Shown one piece after another: positions 49,149 through 52,538 of a stretch of DNA of 52,538 nt. How positions within the stretch are numbered: position 1 is the stretch's first letter; each line of letters starts with the position of its first letter. The notes below the pieces were generated by a model that saw nothing but the letters and a program-made list of their open reading frames with translations, had not been told where the DNA came from and ran no database searches. The stretch is from Prevotella sp. (GTDB lineage: Bacteria > Bacteroidota > Bacteroidia > Bacteroidales > Bacteroidaceae). The position numbers and the translations under genes are program-made. The DNA lies in the NCBI GenBank assembly GCA_017960525.1, contig JAGCZA010000025.1:1-52538 (forward strand), in the 5' to 3' direction.

Positions 49149-50510
49149 ATGAAGAAAAAAAGCAGCCTGAAAAGCACCATCGCGGTGTCGCTGACAAACT
49201 ATCTGGACGCTGGGGCCATCGTGGCGGGTGCCAGCGGCCTCACCTTGTGGAAAGACTATCTCGGACTGACCGAGGGGCACCTGGGCTGGCTCAATGCCAT
49301 CAGCGCCAACTGCCTTGGCGCAGCCATCGGCGCCATCATCGGCGGATTCCTGGCCGACAAATACGGGCGCAAAGCCATCTATACCTACAATATGCTGGTC
49401 TATATGGCGGGCGTGCTCTGCATCCTGCTGGCAACCAGTTTCGTGCAATTGCTGCTGGGATTCCTCATTACGGGCATCAGCGTCGGCGTGGGCGTGCCTG
49501 CCTCGTGGACGTACATCAGCGAAAGCAGCGAGGTGAAGAACCGTGGGCGCAATATCGGCATCTCGCAAATGGCGTGGGGCATCGGGCCGACGGTCATACT
49601 CATCCTCGGCACGCTCCTGGCTCCGCCCACTAGTGGTGCGGGCAGCGAGGGCTGGCTGTTCCCCCTGGTGCAGACGGTGGCGGCGGTCTTTGGCGTGACC
49701 GAAGGCGGCGCCCTCAACGTGTTCAGTTCGCGCATTGTCTTCGTCTCCCTCTTCGTTGTGGCACTCATCGCGTGGCTGTTGCAGCGGCAATTGGACGAGT
49801 CGAAAGAGTGGGAAAAGCTGAAATTAGAAATGAAAAATGAAAAATATGATGACTTTAACGATGGTAATCGTATTTCTCATTTCTCATTTTTCATTTCCAA
49901 GTTTGCAAAGACATTGCTCTTCTTGGCTGGTATGTACCTCACTTGGAACCTGGTGGCCTCGGTGATGGGCTTCTTCCAGCAGCACATCTACGAGACGGCG
50001 GGCGGACTTTCCAATGCCGCCGCCAACCTGCTGTCCGTCGGCCAATGGCTGGGCATCATCGCCACCACGTTTGTCTTCTCGATGATTGTCGACAAGGTCA
50101 ACCAGCGGTGGCTCTACTTCGTTGGCGTCAGTTTCGCCGTCCTTGCCTGGGCGATGGTGCTCACCGTGGGCATCACCAGTATGGCCGGACTGCTGCTGTT
50201 CACGCTGTTATGGGCTTTACAGGCGGGCATCTCCGTGCAGTCGTTCTACGCGCTGTGGGCCAGCGAACTCTTCCCCGCCCGCTATCGTGCCGCCGCCCAG
50301 GGCATCATGTTCTTCATCGTGCGCGGCCTGAGCGCGGCCTGGGGCCTCGGCTTCGTCTACATCTACGGCGAGCAGGGTGAGGGCTTCACCCGTGCCGCCT
50401 GGGTTATGCTCGCACTTCTCGTCATCTCGCTCGTCATCGGCACCGTCGGAGCGCCGAACACCCGAGGGAAATCATTGGAACAAATAACCCGTGAAAGATA
50501 CGGTTCTTAG
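49149..50510 (+). CDS. MFS sugar-type transporter with palindrome-encoded insert in the central loop
   Basis: About 12 membrane segments with the MFS sugar-porter motif GGFLADKYGRKAIY after TM2 and SELFPARYRAAAQG near TM10-11. The substrate is unknown; neighbours suggest a sugar acid or sialic-acid-like monomer. In the central cytoplasmic loop, between TM6 and TM7 (after about residue 223), roughly 25 residues (LEMKNEKYDDFNDGNRISH...) are encoded by a palindrome. The stop TAG shares its G with the repeat at 50510. Confidence 0.85.
   Translation: MKKKSSLKSTIAVSLTNYLDAGAIVAGASGLTLWKDYLGLTEGHLGWLNAISANCLGAAIGAIIGGFLADKYGRKAIYTYNMLVYMAGVLCILLATSFVQLLLGFLITGISVGVGVPASWTYISESSEVKNRGRNIGISQMAWGIGPTVILILGTLLAPPTSGAGSEGWLFPLVQTVAAVFGVTEGGALNVFSSRIVFVSLFVVALIAWLLQRQLDESKEWEKLKLEMKNEKYDDFNDGNRISHFSFFISKFAKTLLFLAGMYLTWNLVASVMGFFQQHIYETAGGLSNAAANLLSVGQWLGIIATTFVFSMIVDKVNQRWLYFVGVSFAVLAWAMVLTVGITSMAGLLLFTLLWALQAGISVQSFYALWASELFPARYRAAAQGIMFFIVRGLSAAWGLGFVYIYGEQGEGFTRAAWVMLALLVISLVIGTVGAPNTRGKSLEQITRERYGS
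49826..49897. repeat. AT-rich palindrome inside the MFS gene
   Basis: GAAATGAAAAATGAAAAAT (49827-49845) and ATTTCTCATTTTTCATTTC (49879-49897) are complementary with one mismatch, separated by 33 bp. The reading frame stays open through it. Confidence 0.85.
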
Positions 50511-50661
50511 CCCCCTAAGTTAGGGGGTTGGGGGTCTGACCAAACGCCCGTCTGCGCCTATGCACTACTCAAGCCGTCCTGTAACAACAATAAATTATTA
50601 ATATATGACAAGATTAAGCAACAATGCCTGTTCAGACCCCCAACCCCCTAACTTAGGGGGC
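50510..50661. repeat. 152-bp element with perfect 30-bp terminal inverted repeats
   Basis: Bases 50510-50539 (begins GCCCCCTAAGTTAGGGGG) are exactly complementary to 50632-50661. Each arm contains its own CCCCCTAA/TTAGGGGG palindrome, a GGGGG run and TCTGA. TTA flanks both outer ends. The 92-bp interior holds the start codon of the dapA-like gene; the right arm is translated. Confidence 0.88.
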
Positions 50662-51567
50662 TTATGCGGCATCATCCCGCCGCTCGTGACCCCTTTGAAA
50701 GACAATGAGACGCTCGACGTGGAGAGCCTCGAAAGGTTGATTGAACACCTGATAAGCGGCGGCGTCCACGGCCTGTTCATCCTCGGTACCACGGGCGAGG
50801 AACAGAGTCTGAGTTACGCCGTGCGCAAGGAGATGATTGTCCAGTCGTCGCGCATCAACCGGGGCCGCCTGCCGCTACTGGTTTGCGTCAGCGACACCTC
50901 CATCGTCGAGAGCATCCGCCTGGCCCGTGTGGCTGCCGACAACGGGGCCGACGGCGTGGTCTCCGCTCCGCCCTACTACTTTGCCACAGGCCAGCCCGAA
51001 CTGGCGCAGTTCTACGAGGAACTGGTGCCGCAACTGCCGTTGCCCGTTTTCCTCTACAATATGCCCTCGCACGTCAAGGTGAGTTTCGCCCCTGATACCG
51101 TGCAGCGCATCGCCCAACTGCCGCAAGTGGTGGGTTTCAAGGACTCCAGCGCCAATGCCGTCTATTTCCAGTCGGTGATGTTCAAGATGCGCTGCCGCCC
51201 CGATTTCGCCATGCTCGTCGGCCCCGAAGAAATGACCGCCGAAATGGTGCTGCTGGGCGCGCACGGCGGCATCAATGGCGGCGCAAACATGTTCCCCCAA
51301 CTCTATGTGGCGATGTACGAGGCCGCCAGCGCAGGTAATCTCGCTCGTGTCCGCCAACTCCAGCAGTTCATCATGCAAATCTCCAGCACCATCTACACCG
51401 TAGGCCGCCACGGCTCCAGTTACCTGAAAGGCCTGAAGTGCGCCCTCTCCCTCCTCGGCATTATCAACGACGACTTCGTCGCCTCCCCCTTCTACAAGTT
51501 CAACACCCCCGAGCGGGAAAAGATTCGCCAAGCCCTCGAAGAACTGCCCCAAAATCAGATTTTTTGA
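50605..51567 (+). CDS. DapA-family (dihydrodipicolinate synthase/N-acetylneuraminate lyase) protein
   Basis: The class I aldolase barrel begins at GIIPPLVTPL and shows LGTTGEEQSLSYAVRKEM, LYNMPSH (Tyr), Schiff-base lysine in VVGFKDSSAN, and GAHGGINGGANM. The first ~20 residues (MTRLSNNACSDPQPPNLGGL) are not family-like: residues 10-19 come from the translated arm of the 30-bp repeat. True lysine synthesis is possible, but the operon with an esterase and an MFS transporter favours a sugar-acid lyase. Substrate not certain. Confidence 0.85.
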   Translation: MTRLSNNACSDPQPPNLGGLCGIIPPLVTPLKDNETLDVESLERLIEHLISGGVHGLFILGTTGEEQSLSYAVRKEMIVQSSRINRGRLPLLVCVSDTSIVESIRLARVAADNGADGVVSAPPYYFATGQPELAQFYEELVPQLPLPVFLYNMPSHVKVSFAPDTVQRIAQLPQVVGFKDSSANAVYFQSVMFKMRCRPDFAMLVGPEEMTAEMVLLGAHGGINGGANMFPQLYVAMYEAASAGNLARVRQLQQFIMQISSTIYTVGRHGSSYLKGLKCALSLLGIINDDFVASPFYKFNTPEREKIRQALEELPQNQIF

Positions 51568-51584
51568 AAAAAGTCAGGAAAATA

Positions 51585-51616
51585 TTTGGCTGTTTCAAAA
51601 AATGTCCGTACCTTTG
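51585..51616 (+). promoter_or_regulatory. tRNA-Arg promoter
   Basis: TTTGG at 51585-51589 and TACCTTTG at 51609-51616, 25 bp before the tRNA. Confidence 0.75.
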
Positions 51617-51640
51617 CACCCGCAAAAGCAAAAGACGGAT

Positions 51641-51714
51641 GGCTCCCTAGCTCAACTGAATAGAGCATCTGACTACGGATCAGAAGGTTGTGGGTTTGAA
51701 TCCCGCGGGAGTCA
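51641..51714 (+). tRNA. tRNA-Arg (anticodon ACG)
   Basis: Acceptor GGCTCCC pairs with GGGAGTC (one G-T pair); anticodon stem TCTGA/TCAGA holds loop CTACGGA, anticodon ACG; T arm GTGGG-TTTGAAT-CCCGC. The CCA is not encoded. ACG (wobble inosine after TadA) reads CGN arginine codons. Confidence 0.95.
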
Positions 51715-51725
51715 CTTGAAAGGTA

Positions 51726-51757
51726 AAAAGTGGAAAGTCTTACGACTTCCCACTTTT
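51726..51757 (+). terminator. tRNA terminator
   Basis: AAAAGTGGAAAGTC (51726-51739) and GACTTCCCACTTTT (51744-51757) pair with one mismatch around TTAC. Confidence 0.75.
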
Positions 51758-51789
51758 GCGTTCAAATAGGCCAGTTGGCGCACCGTTTC

Positions 51790-51879
51790 GGTTTGTAGCG
51801 GGCGGGGAAAACATTAGCAGCGCCCGCTGCTGATGTCCGCAGCGGGCGCTGCTAATGTTTGCAGCGCCCGCTACAAACC
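51790..51879. repeat. Large double hairpin built from GCAGCGCCCGCT units
   Basis: Outer arms GGTTTGTAGCGGGCG (51790-51804) and CGCCCGCTACAAACC (51865-51879) enclose an inner palindrome of about 22 bp per arm (AAACATTAGCAGCGCCCGCT ... and its complement, 51809-51860). This is a very stable structure in an intergenic space. Confidence 0.9.
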
Positions 51880-51889
51880 AAAATTTATA

Positions 51890-51979
51890 GGGTCAGTCGA
51901 TAATTCCGGTGCATATAGCCTAAATCGTGCGCAGTCATTTCCTCCCATCAAGGGGAGGGGAAGGGGTGGGGTCTGTAAT
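51890..51979 (+). repeat. Hairpin plus G-quadruplex repeat, copy 2
   Basis: This matches 38785-38875 over its length (GGTCAGTCGATAATTC, CCCATCAAGGGGAGGGG). It contains GGGGAGGGGAAGGGGTGGGG at 51952-51971. The following 52000-52200 is AT-rich; I see no gene or clear motif there. Confidence 0.88.
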
Positions 51980-52213
51980 CTATCTGCGTAGTGCGTATGA
52001 GTTACTCTATTTTTCTCTTTCTTTTTGGGGAGTGTTTTCCTCGACCTTGGATTTGAGACAAGCGGGCAATTTTGCTTTGTCAGGACGGTTGGCGTTTTCA
52101 AAGGAAAATGCAAAAACGGTGCCTATATATATAATATATTATGGTGTATTTTTGATATTTTGTAAACTAATCGGAAAACTTTTCGTTCTTTTTAAAAAAA
52201 AGGCATAAAATGT

Positions 52214-52244
52214 TTTGCTGGTTAGCCTAAAACTTGTACCTTTG
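52214..52244 (+). promoter_or_regulatory. rRNA operon promoter
   Basis: TTTG at 52214-52217 and TACCTTTG at 52237-52244, followed by a leader of about 260 nt. Confidence 0.75.
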
Positions 52245-52249
52245 CACCC

Positions 52250-52507
52250 GCTAAACAGGCAAGCGGCCTGATTTCGGCACAAGAAAGAGAGTTCTTTGAA
52301 ACGCTTACATAGACAGATGAAATAAGTAGTACAAGAAGCGGCGGCGTGAATTTTTTATGCCGCCGGGTAGAGGAAAAGGAACCGTCAATATTTTTATTAG
52401 GTGCTTTTTGGCTCGATAGATGATTGGATGTCCTGCCAGGCCTTCAGACAGACTTTGGCCGCGCCCCGTTTTCTGGGGTCCGCGACGCCATAACACATTA
52501 ATTTTTT
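52250..52507 (+). other. 16S rRNA leader
   Basis: A non-coding leader typical of a rrn operon. Hairpins include GGCGGC...GCCGCC (near 52341-52367) and CGCGCCCC...GGGGTCCGCG (near 52462-52486). They may serve antitermination and RNase III processing. Confidence 0.6.
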
Positions 52508-52538
52508 ACAATGGAGAGTTTGATCCTGGCTCAGGATG
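52508..52538 (+). rRNA. 16S rRNA, 5' end only (partial)
   Basis: AGAGTTTGATCCTGGCTCAG is the universal 16S 5' sequence (primer 27F site). The gene runs off the window end; its first base is placed by alignment to E. coli numbering. Confidence 0.95.

Noticed and set aside
51641-51714. tRNA-Arg as an integration (att) site
   Set aside because: No integrase and no repeated tRNA 3' end downstream within the window.

Overview
The window looks like chromosome of a Bacteroidales bacterium, most probably Prevotellaceae (Prevotella sensu lato). The evidence is the promoter type (a TTTGG element near -33 with TAnnTTTG near -7, found before many genes, the tRNA and the rRNA operon), the gene families (OmpH-type lipoprotein, GSCFA, WbqC, CotH, GH115, GH51) and large secreted proteins ending in a LQGR...G.YI..GKK.v.K tail. 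Genus is inferred from family resemblance, not from a search.

Region 1-6866 is an accessory block. Four type II toxin-antitoxin (TA) cassettes are stacked head to tail in front of a 1339-residue secreted protein and a 62-residue small protein. Cassettes share promoter and antitoxin N-termini but differ in antitoxin C-termini and toxins. Most are separated by decayed copies of the secreted gene's own leader and signal-peptide start. The last cassette has the only visible promoter before the secreted gene.

Region 6870-11551 holds single units, most with their own and often near-identical promoter: a one-TM protein, a likely structured small RNA, an Rpn-type PD-(D/E)XK nuclease with a 12-bp tandem repeat, an MNT nucleotidyltransferase, a VapBC-like pair and an AAA ATPase. 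This is a small TA/defence-like island upstream of typA.

Region 11640-24912 is mostly housekeeping: typA, a tandem SGNH esterase, GSCFA, then a plus-strand run queD-tcdA-kinase/CYTH protein-asd-ROK. Facing it is a minus-strand run of a small membrane protein, OmpH lipoprotein, NhaD antiporter and YqiA-like hydrolase, then pfkA.

Region 24923-51567 is rich in secreted and carbohydrate genes: a DUF6055-like HExxH protein, a CotH protein, a 1652-residue modular surface protein, WbqC, GH51, an AGCS amino-acid symporter, GH115, GT2, GH106-like, GH28, a carboxypeptidase-regulatory-domain protein, a sialate O-acetylesterase-like protein, an MFS transporter and a DapA-family lyase. Together they suggest breakdown of pectin side chains and glucuronoxylan or arabinan decorations, with no SusC/SusD pair in view. 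The window ends with tRNA-Arg(ACG), long hairpin repeats, an rRNA leader and the first bases of 16S rRNA.

The most unusual feature is a set of palindromic repeats of several families. Three lie inside reading frames: 90 bp in typA with an apparent TATG duplication, one in the MFS central loop, and one near the start of the dapA-like gene. Others combine a hairpin with a four-run G-quadruplex motif.
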